Shown here: piece by piece, positions 25,375-32,254 of the stretch
Position numbering within the stretch: position 1 is the stretch's first letter
Layout of the letters: each line of letters begins with the position of its first letter
IMG/VR virus record: IMGVR_UViG_3300046003_004606
Span: 1-35,254 of that record
Strand: one strand, 5' to 3'
Source of the DNA: a virus
DNA length: 35,254 bases
Program-made: the position numbers and the translations under genes
The notes under the pieces: model-generated
The model's input: only the letters and a program-made list of their open reading frames with translations
Told to the model about the DNA's origin: nothing
Database searches by the model: none

Positions 25375-25934
25375 AAGCCCTCGCCGCCATCATCATCCTC
25401 CTCCTCGCCTCCTGCGCCCCCAAGATCGTGGTGAGCCCGCTTGCGCCCCGCGCCGTGGTGGTTTCGGAAACCACCCGCGCCACCTCAACCCAAGCCACCA
25501 AAGTGAAACACAACACCGAGAAACTGGACGAAGGCATCCGGGGCGTGCAGGCGGACATCGTGAAGGGCCGCAACCTCGCGCACCACATGGCCAAGACGGG
25601 CACCGCAACGCCGACGCAACTCAAGCAAAACGCCGACGCGTGGGAGTCCGTGAGCATCAAGAACCTGTTTCTCGAAGCCGCTGTCCAGAATGCGATGATC
25701 GACGTCACCGACCTGCAAGTCATGGCCGACCGCGCCGCCGCTGAATCCGCCCTGCTCAAAGCCGACGCCGAAAAGGCTGATGCTACCGCTCTCGCCCTCC
25801 AGCAGGAACTTGCCAAGCAGGCTCCCGACGCCGCCCGTGGCCGAGCCGTCAAGCACGGCCTCTGGCTGCTGCTCGGCATCGGCGTCCTCTACCTCGCCAT
25901 CCGCTTCATCCTCCCGCTCGTGAAACCGCTATGA
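25371..25934 (+). CDS. Putative unimolecular spanin (u-spanin)
   Basis: The start is the ATG at 25371, overlapping the upstream stop as ATGA; a longer frame upstream is a shadow. The 187-residue product begins with a lipoprotein signal, residues 1-15, with lipobox LASC and the lipid-bearing Cys at 15. A long coiled-coil periplasmic region follows (LFLEAAVQNAMIDVTDLQVM, AESALLKADAEKADATALAL). A C-terminal membrane helix is at about 163-185 (LWLLLGIGVLYLAIRFIL). An N-terminal outer-membrane lipoprotein anchor joined to a C-terminal inner-membrane helix is the defining layout of u-spanins. These fuse the two membranes at the end of lysis. The family was described in phage T1. Confidence 0.65.
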   Translation: MKALAAIIILLLASCAPKIVVSPLAPRAVVVSETTRATSTQATKVKHNTEKLDEGIRGVQADIVKGRNLAHHMAKTGTATPTQLKQNADAWESVSIKNLFLEAAVQNAMIDVTDLQVMADRAAAESALLKADAEKADATALALQQELAKQAPDAARGRAVKHGLWLLLGIGVLYLAIRFILPLVKPL

Positions 25935-26065
25935 ACCCAATCGACCAACTCATTGCGGACTTGCTGGAAATCCTCAAAACCGCCTCCAACGAGCGCACCA
26001 TGCCTGCGCCAGCGAAACCAAACAAACCCTATGACGCACGCGAGCATGAATCGTTTTACCCATAG
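25931..26065 (+). CDS. Small protein in lysis cassette
   Basis: A 44-residue frame overlaps the spanin stop (ATGA at 25931) and ends in TAG. It begins MNPIDQLIADLLEILKTASN, then a Pro-rich stretch and an acidic end. No family is recognised. Its tight overlap with a real gene supports expression. Confidence 0.45.
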   Translation: MNPIDQLIADLLEILKTASNERTMPAPAKPNKPYDAREHESFYP

Positions 26066-26071
26066 CCTGCC

Positions 26072-26197
26072 ATGAACCCTAACGACCCCTTCAACGACGA
26101 CAACCCCCGCGATCTGATCGACTGGGCACTCTCCGCCGTCGCGCTCATCACCCTGATCGCCCTCGCCTATCTCATCACCCACGCAATCATAACATGA
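26072..26197 (+). CDS. Small single-membrane-helix protein in lysis cassette
   Basis: A 41-residue frame starts at ATG 26072, six bases after the previous stop, and its TGA overlaps the next ATG at 26194. The N-terminus is acidic (NPNDPFNDDNPRD). A single membrane helix at 17-40 (WALSAVALITLIALAYLI) follows. A small holin or antiholin-type role is plausible from context. Confidence 0.5.
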   Translation: MNPNDPFNDDNPRDLIDWALSAVALITLIALAYLITHAIIT

Positions 26198-26526
26198 AAA
26201 CACTGCAATCCATCGCCTACTACCTCCGCAACAAGACCGTCTCGCTCTTGGTGCTTGCCGCCGCCGTCACGCTCTACAACTTCCTACCTTCCGGCGTGCC
26301 GTTCACCGAGCTAATGTATAAAGCCATCACCGTGCTCGGTGTCGTGACGCTCGCCCCCGTGTTGCGTTTAATGGTGTTCAACGAAGCCGCCGTGTATGCC
26401 GAAACAGGACAGCTCTCTATTGATCTCGCGGCAGGCAAGATTACACCAAACATGATCCAATACTGGTTCGGCACCGCCATCTGTTACCTCGTCCCCATCG
26501 CCTGCATCGCGGGCATTCAGGCATGA
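26194..26526 (+). CDS. Three-helix membrane protein, holin candidate
   Basis: This 110-residue protein has three likely membrane segments, at about 13-30, 41-61 and 91-109. It overlaps the gene before it and the endolysin-type gene after it by 4 bp each. Size, membrane layout and position fit a class I holin that opens the inner membrane at lysis. No sequence family is recognised. Confidence 0.55.
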   Translation: MKTLQSIAYYLRNKTVSLLVLAAAVTLYNFLPSGVPFTELMYKAITVLGVVTLAPVLRLMVFNEAAVYAETGQLSIDLAAGKITPNMIQYWFGTAICYLVPIACIAGIQA

Positions 26527-27155
26527 CCGCCCGCTTTAATATTCCGAAGCACTATTTAAGGAAACTCGCGTTTTCTTTAATTGTCGCATCGACGTGTATA
26601 GCCCAGTTCGCAGGCCACGCCGCGCTCAACGCAGCACGGTATCAGAATGCGACGATCCCCAAACACCGCGTCCACGAGGTGCAGGTCATCGTGGCCCGCA
26701 TCGAGCGCAACCGCGCCCGCTACGAGGCGGTGAGCCAGTCCACGGGCGTTCCGGCGCACGTCATCGCCAGTCTCCATAATATGGAGGCCGGGGGATCATT
26801 TCTCCTGCACCTCCACGAAGGCTCCTCCCTGAAATGGCGAACGAAATATGTCCCGAAGGGCAGACCGCTCAACGGCACCCCGCCGTTCTCGTGGGAGTAT
26901 TCGGCGAAGGACGCGCTGTTCTACGACCGCATGCACCTGAAGCAGTGGAGCGATCTCGGCGCGAGCCTGAATGCCTGCGAGGATTACAACGGCAGCGGCT
27001 ACCGCCGTTACCATCCCGGGACGCCTACCCCGTATCTCTACGCGGCAACCTCAGTCGAGCGACCGGGAAAATACGTCTCTGATGGCAAATGGTCCCCCAC
27101 CGCCCGCAGCAAGCAGGTCGGCATTGCGGCGATCTGGAAGGTCATGAAGCCTTGA
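26523..27155 (+). CDS. Endolysin-like muralytic enzyme, possible SAR type
   Basis: The 210-residue protein has a hydrophobic N-terminal segment (LAFSLIVASTCIAQFAGHAA, residues 15-34) that is moderately hydrophobic, as in signal-arrest-release endolysins. It then carries a conserved lytic domain: HVIASLHNMEAGGSFLLHLH (79-98), GRPLNGTPPFSWEYSAKDAL (113-132), YNGSGYRRYHPGTPTPYLY near the middle of the C-terminal half, and GKYVSDGKWSP near the end. The same pattern occurs in phage and bacterial peptidoglycan-cleaving enzymes. Glu88 is the best candidate for a catalytic acid. Its end overlaps the convergent regulator gene by 14 bp. Confidence 0.7.
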   Translation: MTARFNIPKHYLRKLAFSLIVASTCIAQFAGHAALNAARYQNATIPKHRVHEVQVIVARIERNRARYEAVSQSTGVPAHVIASLHNMEAGGSFLLHLHEGSSLKWRTKYVPKGRPLNGTPPFSWEYSAKDALFYDRMHLKQWSDLGASLNACEDYNGSGYRRYHPGTPTPYLYAATSVERPGKYVSDGKWSPTARSKQVGIAAIWKVMKP

Positions 27156-27546
27156 AAATCTTCACAACTGCCCGGTCGATCGACCGCATCAACTTCTCCG
27201 TTGATTCTTCGTCCATGTCCCGGACGATCTTTCTGAATCTCCTCACCGCCGTTTCAGCGTGAGGCGACATTTGCTTGGTGGCGAACTCCGGCGACTGCTT
27301 CGCCGCCATCTTCCGGCGATCGGCCAGCCATAGGTCTTGGAACTTCTGATATTCCTCGGTGCCTTGTTTGATGCGAAGCGCCACCGTTAGGATCAAATGG
27401 ACGGTCTCCCAGCGCACCGATTTTCCTTTCTCGACCTTCCAGACCGTCGTTTCCGCCACGTCGCACTTCATCGCCATTCCGAGCATAGTCAGCCCTGATT
27501 TGTTTCGTGCCTCCGCAAACGCGGACGCGAGTGTTTCTTTTTTCAT
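27142..27546 (-). CDS. XRE-type transcription regulator
   Basis: The 134-residue protein has a helix-turn-helix at residues 14-60 (KSGLTMLGMAMKCDVAETTV, then WKVEKGKSVRWETV), followed by a charged helical C-terminal region. This is typical of phage XRE-type DNA-binding proteins. It is the last gene of the leftward operon, after a 33-bp gap that holds two TTGAC sequences 16 bp apart, which could be a promoter or operator. It overlaps the convergent lysis gene by 14 bp. Its target is unknown. It may time late or early transcription, or may be a remnant of a temperate control system. Confidence 0.7.
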   Translation of the reverse strand: MKKETLASAFAEARNKSGLTMLGMAMKCDVAETTVWKVEKGKSVRWETVHLILTVALRIKQGTEEYQKFQDLWLADRRKMAAKQSPEFATKQMSPHAETAVRRFRKIVRDMDEESTEKLMRSIDRAVVKIFKAS

Positions 27547-27579
27547 ACGCCCGCACGTTCCGTCAAGAACTACGGCGTG

Positions 27580-27870
27580 TCAAACAATCTCTTCATCCCA
27601 CCCGCAGAGCAAAAGCGCCTCGCGGATCTCACGCGCCCCCGCATCGCAATCCTCCCGGCGCGTCTGATTCAAGTGAATCACCGTGTCCCGCGCTATCTGG
27701 ATGGCTGTTTCGTCGGGAGTTCGCGCCACTCGGAGCATGGCCCGCGCTCCCGGTCCGCAGACGTAGAGCATTCCTGTCATTCCAAAATGGATCTCCCATT
27801 CGGGAGAGCGTTCCGTGAGTTGCTTGCTCGGGTGGAGGTTGTAATTCGTGATGCTGTTTGCGGAACTCAT
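27580..27870 (-). CDS. Unknown small protein
   Basis: I choose the ATG at 27870 (MSSANSITNYNLHPSKQL), which overlaps the upstream stop as ATGA. A longer frame from 27909 would lie inside the upstream gene. The 96-residue product has a strand-rich middle (WEIHFGMTGMLYVCGPGARA) and a helical C-terminus. No family is recognised. It is the second-last gene of the leftward operon. Confidence 0.55.
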   Translation of the reverse strand: MSSANSITNYNLHPSKQLTERSPEWEIHFGMTGMLYVCGPGARAMLRVARTPDETAIQIARDTVIHLNQTRREDCDAGAREIREALLLCGWDEEIV

Positions 27871-28211
27871 GGCAGTATATTTGAAACGGCGTCGATGGCT
27901 TCCTTCCATCCGGGTTGGTTGTTGCTCTGGCGGAGCATGAGGAGGTCGGCGCGGATATCCGGGCCTTTCGATTTGGCAAATTCCTCATCGCAGTCGTCGG
28001 CGAATTTATCCAATCCCTTCGCCATCTTCCTAAGTTTTTCGGGACTGATACTAAATCGAATCGTTTTGCATATCCGGCTTTTGGTGACGCCTTGGTAGTC
28101 CAAGCCATATTCGACTTCGGATGTCGTGATCCCAAGCTCGATTTGAGGCGTCAGTTTGCCGTCTTCGAGTATTGCTAGAAAATTGGCGGATGTGGTGACG
28201 ATCTCTTTCAC
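27867..28211 (-). CDS. Unknown small protein
   Basis: This 114-residue protein starts at GTG 28211, which overlaps the preceding stop as GTGA. It has a beta-rich N-terminal half (IELGITTSEVEYGLDYQGV) and a helical C-terminal half with a charged segment (KLRKMAKGLDKFADDCDEEF). No family is recognised. The next gene overlaps its stop by ATGA. Confidence 0.6.
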   Translation of the reverse strand: MKEIVTTSANFLAILEDGKLTPQIELGITTSEVEYGLDYQGVTKSRICKTIRFSISPEKLRKMAKGLDKFADDCDEEFAKSKGPDIRADLLMLRQSNNQPGWKEAIDAVSNILP

Positions 28212-28342
28212 GCTGCCACCTCCCTATCCCTAATCTCATCCATCATCCTATCCGCTTTCTCAACCTCGCGTTCATAGGCTTCGTGCTGGCGGTCGATGTC
28301 GTCTTCTTCATCGTCTGGTGTTGTTATTTGTTGGTCTTTCAT
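28208..28342 (-). CDS. Small acidic helical protein
   Basis: A 44-codon frame begins at ATG 28342 and its TGA overlaps the next GTG start, a firm sign of coupling. The sequence is strongly charged (TTPDDEEDDIDRQHEAYERE), then helical. Its start lies in a TAATCCCAATGAAAGACC context that resembles the recurring pre-start motif with a short deletion. No family is recognised. Confidence 0.5.
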   Translation of the reverse strand: MKDQQITTPDDEEDDIDRQHEAYEREVEKADRMMDEIRDREVAA

Positions 28343-28371
28343 TGGGATTATTCGCAGTCTGGTTGGGATAA

Positions 28372-28833
28372 TTAACTGTTCTGCCCAAGAAATGAATACT
28401 CCGAAGCGACGCGCACCTCGAACTTAGCTTTCGCATCATCAGGCACTTTCTCCCACGTCTTCGGGTGGCAGTGATACATTTCCCGTAGCGGCGGAAGATC
28501 CTTGCAGGCCGCACCGAGTATGAACGACGACTTTGCTACGTATGGACGAGGCGCGAACAGGACTCCTCTTCTTGCATTTTGCAATTTTACTCCGGCTTCT
28601 TTGCGTAGATCCTTGTCGGATTCATAACTCCATTCTGTGCCAAGCTCGACAAGTTCCCATTGCTTCTCTTCCCATACTTCGCCTGTTTCAGGGTGTATTG
28701 CGGCCATGTGGGTTTCCGGCATCGACTCGTCCAGCATCATAAGAGGCAGAACAAGGCGTGAGACACAATCCCCACCAGCGGCCTTGTTGGCTTCGATGGA
28801 GTCGGAGGGTGGTTGAGCATCGTTCGTGGTCAT
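28372..28833 (-). CDS. Unknown phage protein
   Basis: The 153-residue protein has no recognised family. It is rich in charged residues and has a central stretch ARRGVLFAPRPYVAKSSFIL. It sits 6 bp after the preceding gene. A 29-bp gap with no stem-loop separates it from the small acidic gene downstream. No membrane segments or signal peptide are seen. Confidence 0.6.
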   Translation of the reverse strand: MTTNDAQPPSDSIEANKAAGGDCVSRLVLPLMMLDESMPETHMAAIHPETGEVWEEKQWELVELGTEWSYESDKDLRKEAGVKLQNARRGVLFAPRPYVAKSSFILGAACKDLPPLREMYHCHPKTWEKVPDDAKAKFEVRVASEYSFLGQNS

Positions 28834-28839
28834 AGAGTT

Positions 28840-29139
28840 TTATTGAGGTGGGGATGTGTCCACATGGACGTTCTCAAGAAATGCGCGGGCGGCGCGGCCC
28901 ATGAATTTCCAATCTTCGTAAGTGTCCCAGCCGTCTATGTATCGTTCTTCGATCGCGGAGATTACCGCAATGGCGGCGTCCCGCTCGCGTTCGAGTTTGC
29001 GGCAGAGTCGCCACAGCAGGTGCTCGCATTCCGCGTGAGTGTGTTTTGCTTCCTCGCATTCGTCCCGCAGCGCGTCCAGCTCCGGGGTGTCGGATTTGTC
29101 CATGATGTTATGGGTAAAAGGATTGGTGTTGCTTTCCAT
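28840..29139 (-). CDS. Small coiled-coil phage protein
   Basis: This 99-residue protein has an SDTPELDALRDE segment and a coiled coil (LLWRLCRKLERERDAAIAVI). The same kind of SDTPE opening appears in the small protein at 30920-31135, suggesting a shared family of small phage coiled-coil proteins. The start at 29139 is preceded directly by a copy of the recurring 20-bp motif. Function unknown. Confidence 0.6.
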   Translation of the reverse strand: MESNTNPFTHNIMDKSDTPELDALRDECEEAKHTHAECEHLLWRLCRKLERERDAAIAVISAIEERYIDGWDTYEDWKFMGRAARAFLENVHVDTSPPQ

Positions 29140-29140
29140 A

Positions 29141-29160
29141 GTCCTTACGTTTCGTTGGGA
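29141..29160 (-). promoter_or_regulatory. Pre-start motif, copy 4 (minus strand)
   Basis: On the minus strand TCCCAACGAAACGTAAGGAC follows the TGA of the VRR-NUC gene and ends one base before the ATG at 29139. The arrangement stop codon, motif, ATG is the same as at 9631 on the other strand. Confidence 0.5.
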
Positions 29161-29559
29161 TCAAAGGCTCGTTTTTCCCGAGTCGTCAATCCAAAGTTTC
29201 TCAGAATCCCACAAATCATTCACGAGCGATTCCGCGTCTGACACGCTCCGGGCGATTCCCCCGATTCCGCCGCGTCGAACGACGGATTTCAGGAATAACT
29301 TCTGCTCGTCTCGCGTGGCTCCGGTGGTGGTCTTGACTTCGATGGCGAGGAACAGGCCAACCTTCCGCCCGACATCCTCGGGGCGTATGACGTGCTCGAC
29401 CAGCCCGATCAGGTCGGAGGTTCCTTTCCCAAGTCCCGCTTGCACCTTCCTTGTGCCGTCGAGGGTCAAGAAGAGTCCCGTGTTGTTGCGGAGCGCCACG
29501 GCTTTCTTGGTGGCGCTGACGGCTATGCGGATGGAGTTCTGGATGTCGGTTTCGCTCAT
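29161..29559 (-). CDS. VRR-NUC nuclease
   Basis: The 132-residue protein is a compact PD-(D/E)XK-type nuclease of the VRR-NUC family. Its motifs include GTSDLIGL (Asp49), LAIEVK (Glu74 and Lys76) and a later Gln86, which matches the family's metal-binding core. Such domains often resolve branched DNA or act with helicases in phages. Its ATG overlaps the helicase stop as ATGA, so the two are made together and probably act on the same DNA structures. Confidence 0.85.
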   Translation of the reverse strand: MSETDIQNSIRIAVSATKKAVALRNNTGLFLTLDGTRKVQAGLGKGTSDLIGLVEHVIRPEDVGRKVGLFLAIEVKTTTGATRDEQKLFLKSVVRRGGIGGIARSVSDAESLVNDLWDSEKLWIDDSGKTSL

Positions 29560-30923
29560 CTGTGGTGTCTATTTTGGATTCTAATTCTCGCCCATACCGC
29601 TGGCGCAGCGTAGCCACGGGAAACCCCCAGGGCTAAAAAGTCTTCGTAGGTCCGGCACATGCCTTCTTCCATTTTTTTCGCCTTCCTCACGATAAGCAGC
29701 TCTTCCAGCTCGCCCGCTTTGATCTCCGCTTTCGTTCGTGGCTTGGGAGGATATTCGTATCCGCAGTATGGACAGGCGGGAGTCGGCTTGTGCGCGCTGA
29801 AGCATTCCGGGCAGCTCCTCACCAGCACCTCGGGATCATCGTCTTTACGTTTCGTTGCCTTCCGTCCGTCGAGCGACCATTCCCGCACGTCGTCGGCGAG
29901 GCCGTGGCGTTGGCAATTCCCGACGTGATCGAGGATCACTGCATGGGATTTCCCTGCGGATTTCCTCAAGACCCGCCCGATCTGCTGCAAATGCAAAACC
30001 AGCGATTGTGTCGGCCGGAGGAGTTGCGCGGCCACGCAAACCGGGACATCCAGCCCCTCGCCGATCAGCTCGCACGAAGTGATGATTTGATATTTCCCGG
30101 TGGCCAACCCCTGAATCCGGTCGTCGCGGTCATCGTCGGAAAGATTCCCGTCCACATGCTCGGCGCGGTAGCCCGCGTTCCGGTATTCCTCCGCAACGTC
30201 CTTGGCGTGCTGGACTGATGCGCAGAACACGAGCATCGGCTGGCCATCGGCGAACCTCTGGTAGTGCTTCACCGCGTCGCCGGTGATGGACGGCTTATTC
30301 ATCGCGGCCGCAAGCTCGGTCTGGTCGTAGTCGCCTCGCGTGGTCTTCAAGCCGGTGAGATTCGCCACGACGGGCGGGGCGTAATATTTGGCCGACGAGA
30401 GGAAATCGTTTTCAGTGAGCCACTTCAGCGGCGGTCCTTCGATCAGGATGTCAAACACGTCTCCAAGTCCTTTGCCGTCCAATCTGCATGGGGTGGCGGT
30501 CACGCCGATCACCTTCGCGTTTGGGTAGGCGTCGAGGATCTTCCGGTATGATCCCGAGACTGCGTGATGGCATTCGTCAATGACGATCAAATCTGGTGGA
30601 GCGAGGGTTTTCATCCGCCCCACCAGTGTTTGAACGCTCGCAACGTGAACCAATTCCTCGGGCGATTCTGGTTCGCCGGACTTGATGATTCCATGCGAGA
30701 CGCCGAACGCCGCGAGCGTGTTTCCGGCCTGCCGGATAAGCTCCTTCCGGTGGGCGATGATCCAGACGCGGTTCTCTTTTCTAGCGGCGTTCGAGGCGAT
30801 GTATGAGAACACGACCGTTTTTCCACCGCCCGTGCTGAGGACGATCAGCGGGCGATTCTTGCCCTCGCCGAATGCTTTGCGGGTTTGGTCGGCTAGGGTT
30901 TGTTGGTAATTTCTCAGGATCAC
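29556..30923 (-). CDS. SF2 DEAD/DEAH-type helicase, RadD-like
   Basis: The 455-residue protein has Walker A STGGGKT at 30-36, DECH at 116-119, a GVTATP motif and QIGRVLRKS in motif VI. A zinc-ribbon with Cys371, 374, 384 and 387 lies in the C-terminal part. This plan, with an N-terminal LRNYQQ and a zinc ribbon, is close to bacterial RadD (YejH) helicases and common in phages. It likely unwinds recombination or replication intermediates. Start GTG 30923 overlaps the upstream stop by GTGA. A sequence matching the pre-start motif occurs inside the gene (29841-29860), probably by chance. Confidence 0.85.
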   Translation of the reverse strand: MILRNYQQTLADQTRKAFGEGKNRPLIVLSTGGGKTVVFSYIASNAARKENRVWIIAHRKELIRQAGNTLAAFGVSHGIIKSGEPESPEELVHVASVQTLVGRMKTLAPPDLIVIDECHHAVSGSYRKILDAYPNAKVIGVTATPCRLDGKGLGDVFDILIEGPPLKWLTENDFLSSAKYYAPPVVANLTGLKTTRGDYDQTELAAAMNKPSITGDAVKHYQRFADGQPMLVFCASVQHAKDVAEEYRNAGYRAEHVDGNLSDDDRDDRIQGLATGKYQIITSCELIGEGLDVPVCVAAQLLRPTQSLVLHLQQIGRVLRKSAGKSHAVILDHVGNCQRHGLADDVREWSLDGRKATKRKDDDPEVLVRSCPECFSAHKPTPACPYCGYEYPPKPRTKAEIKAGELEELLIVRKAKKMEEGMCRTYEDFLALGVSRGYAAPAVWARIRIQNRHHR

Positions 30924-31135
30924 GGGATCAGCTTGAATAACTGTTCAGCGGCTTGCTGGGTGTGGAATCGGCCTTTGGCGGCTTTGAGAGATCTGGCAGC
31001 ATGAATTAGCTCGTCGCGCTCATGCTCCAAAGCCGCAGCATGATCCCAGATATCCCCAACGCTCACGCGGTGTTCTTGCGTTTCATAGAGGTTCCGCAGC
31101 ATGTTAGTGTTCATGGTTTCCGGCGTGTCACTCAT
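30920..31135 (-). CDS. Small coiled-coil phage protein
   Basis: This 71-residue protein begins MSDTPETMNTNMLRNLYETQ and has a helical heptad-like stretch (AAALEHERDELIHAARSLKA). It resembles the small protein at 28840. It overlaps both neighbours by 4 bp (ATGA and GTGA). Function unknown. Confidence 0.55.
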   Translation of the reverse strand: MSDTPETMNTNMLRNLYETQEHRVSVGDIWDHAAALEHERDELIHAARSLKAAKGRFHTQQAAEQLFKLIP

Positions 31136-31455
31136 GCCTTTGTAATGTTCAAGGTTGAAGGCACCCTCGGCAGCGTCTCGATCATCTCCCGGTCACTACT
31201 CATCAGGAAAATCCTGCCGTGGCGTATTTTCTCTTCTGTCGAGTAGATCGACCGTTTAAACATCCCGGCAATACTCGCCATGCTGATGCCGCAGTCGTGC
31301 AGGTGGTATGCAAAGACGGTTCTCGCGTTCTGGATGTTCTGGCCTCGGTAGGCTTTTTCTGACAGCAGCTTCTCGGCGGTCGTTCCGTAGTGCACGGCGA
31401 TGGCGTGAGCGCATTGCAGGATTACATCAACGCGGTCTTGTTTGGTGGGTGTCAT
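31132..31455 (-). CDS. DnaA-domain-IV-like helix-turn-helix protein
   Basis: The 107-residue protein has a pattern close to the DNA-binding domain IV of DnaA: RTVFAYHLHDCGISMASIAG followed by a basic helix (FKRSIYSTEEKIRHGR). DnaA itself binds DnaA-boxes at origins. A stand-alone domain of this sort in phages usually recognises an origin or promotes replication. The link is by pattern and moderate in strength. It overlaps both neighbours by ATGA. Confidence 0.55.
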   Translation of the reverse strand: MTPTKQDRVDVILQCAHAIAVHYGTTAEKLLSEKAYRGQNIQNARTVFAYHLHDCGISMASIAGMFKRSIYSTEEKIRHGRIFLMSSDREMIETLPRVPSTLNITKA

Positions 31456-31742
31456 GCGTCCACCTTTCCAAAATCAACATCAGCCACGATTTCGCCGCTA
31501 GGGGCAACGAGTTTGATTCCGATGTCGCCTTTGCCGTCGTCAACCCATTCGAGGGTTTCCGGCCATTCAATCGCCTTCTCTATGGTTTCGCCCTTGGTGG
31601 CGACGATCTCGACCATCTGGTCGTTCATGTCGCGTGCGGCCACCATGAGCCTTCCAAGCTCGTTTAGGCAATCGGTCATTTGTTCGATTGTTGGTAGCTC
31701 GAAGATGTCTTTCAGGGTGGATATATTATAGGTGGTTTTCAT
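31452..31742 (-). CDS. Unknown acidic small protein
   Basis: This 96-residue acidic protein has a helical N-terminal half (IEQMTDCLNELGRLMVAARD) and a C-terminal beta-rich part (EWVDDGKGDIGIKLVAPSGE). It overlaps both neighbours by ATGA. No family is recognised. The HNH gene upstream has an identical overlap, so this gene originally followed the RecB-type nuclease. Confidence 0.55.
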   Translation of the reverse strand: MKTTYNISTLKDIFELPTIEQMTDCLNELGRLMVAARDMNDQMVEIVATKGETIEKAIEWPETLEWVDDGKGDIGIKLVAPSGEIVADVDFGKVDA

Positions 31743-32254
31743 GGTGTTGCGTATTCTCCGTGATTCACAAAGTCTCCGTGCAACAAAATCCTTAATGATT
31801 GAGTCGCCTGATTAGCTTCTTCTGCTATGTCAAAACATGTGGTATTGTGCGTTTTGTAGTTTTTGCAAACTCTTCCATAAAATCTCCCCGTTGAGTTTTT
31901 ATAAACGCCCTTAAATCCAGTTTGTGTAGTTTTTCTAAATTTTGCGTTATGGCAGTTTTCAGATCGGGACGCTTCCCGAAGATTGCAAATTCTATTATCC
32001 GCTCTCTCTCCGTTAATATGGTCGATGTCAAATCTCGGCCATTGCTCGGTTGTTATCAACCAAGCAATCCGGTGAGCCAGTAGCCTTTTATTATTGATAC
32101 CTATGTATCTATATCCAACCAAACCGACTACCCCAGCAGTGTCTCCCTTAAAAACCCGACGACTAACCTTTTTCTTCCAAGTGAATTCTCCTGTCTCGGA
32201 ATTATAATCAAGAAGCTCGGTTACTTCTTGCAGAGATGGCAAATTGTTATTCAT
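31739..32254 (-). CDS. HNH endonuclease with AP2 domain (homing type)
   Basis: This 171-residue protein has an HNH core, with His61 in HRIAWL, DHI at 78-80 and Asn87/Asn91 in NRICNLRE. A C-terminal AP2-like DNA-binding domain (about 112-145, GFKGVYKNSTGRFYGRV) follows. This domain pair is typical of free-standing homing endonucleases in phages, which copy themselves by cutting related genomes lacking them. It is visibly richer in A/T than its neighbours, consistent with recent arrival. It sits precisely between two genes, overlapping each by ATGA, which is unusual for an inserted gene. Confidence 0.85.
   Translation of the reverse strand: MNNNLPSLQEVTELLDYNSETGEFTWKKKVSRRVFKGDTAGVVGLVGYRYIGINNKRLLAHRIAWLITTEQWPRFDIDHINGERADNRICNLREASRSENCHNAKFRKTTQTGFKGVYKNSTGRFYGRVCKNYKTHNTTCFDIAEEANQATQSLRILLHGDFVNHGEYATP

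Noticed and set aside
25079-25744. 221-codon plus-strand frame in the lysis region
   Set aside because: It is Pro/Arg/Ser-rich and overlaps two well-supported genes in other frames.
29841-29860. Perfect core of the pre-start motif inside the helicase gene, followed by ATG
   Set aside because: The ATG opens only seven codons. The motif here encodes conserved residues of the helicase, so it is treated as chance.
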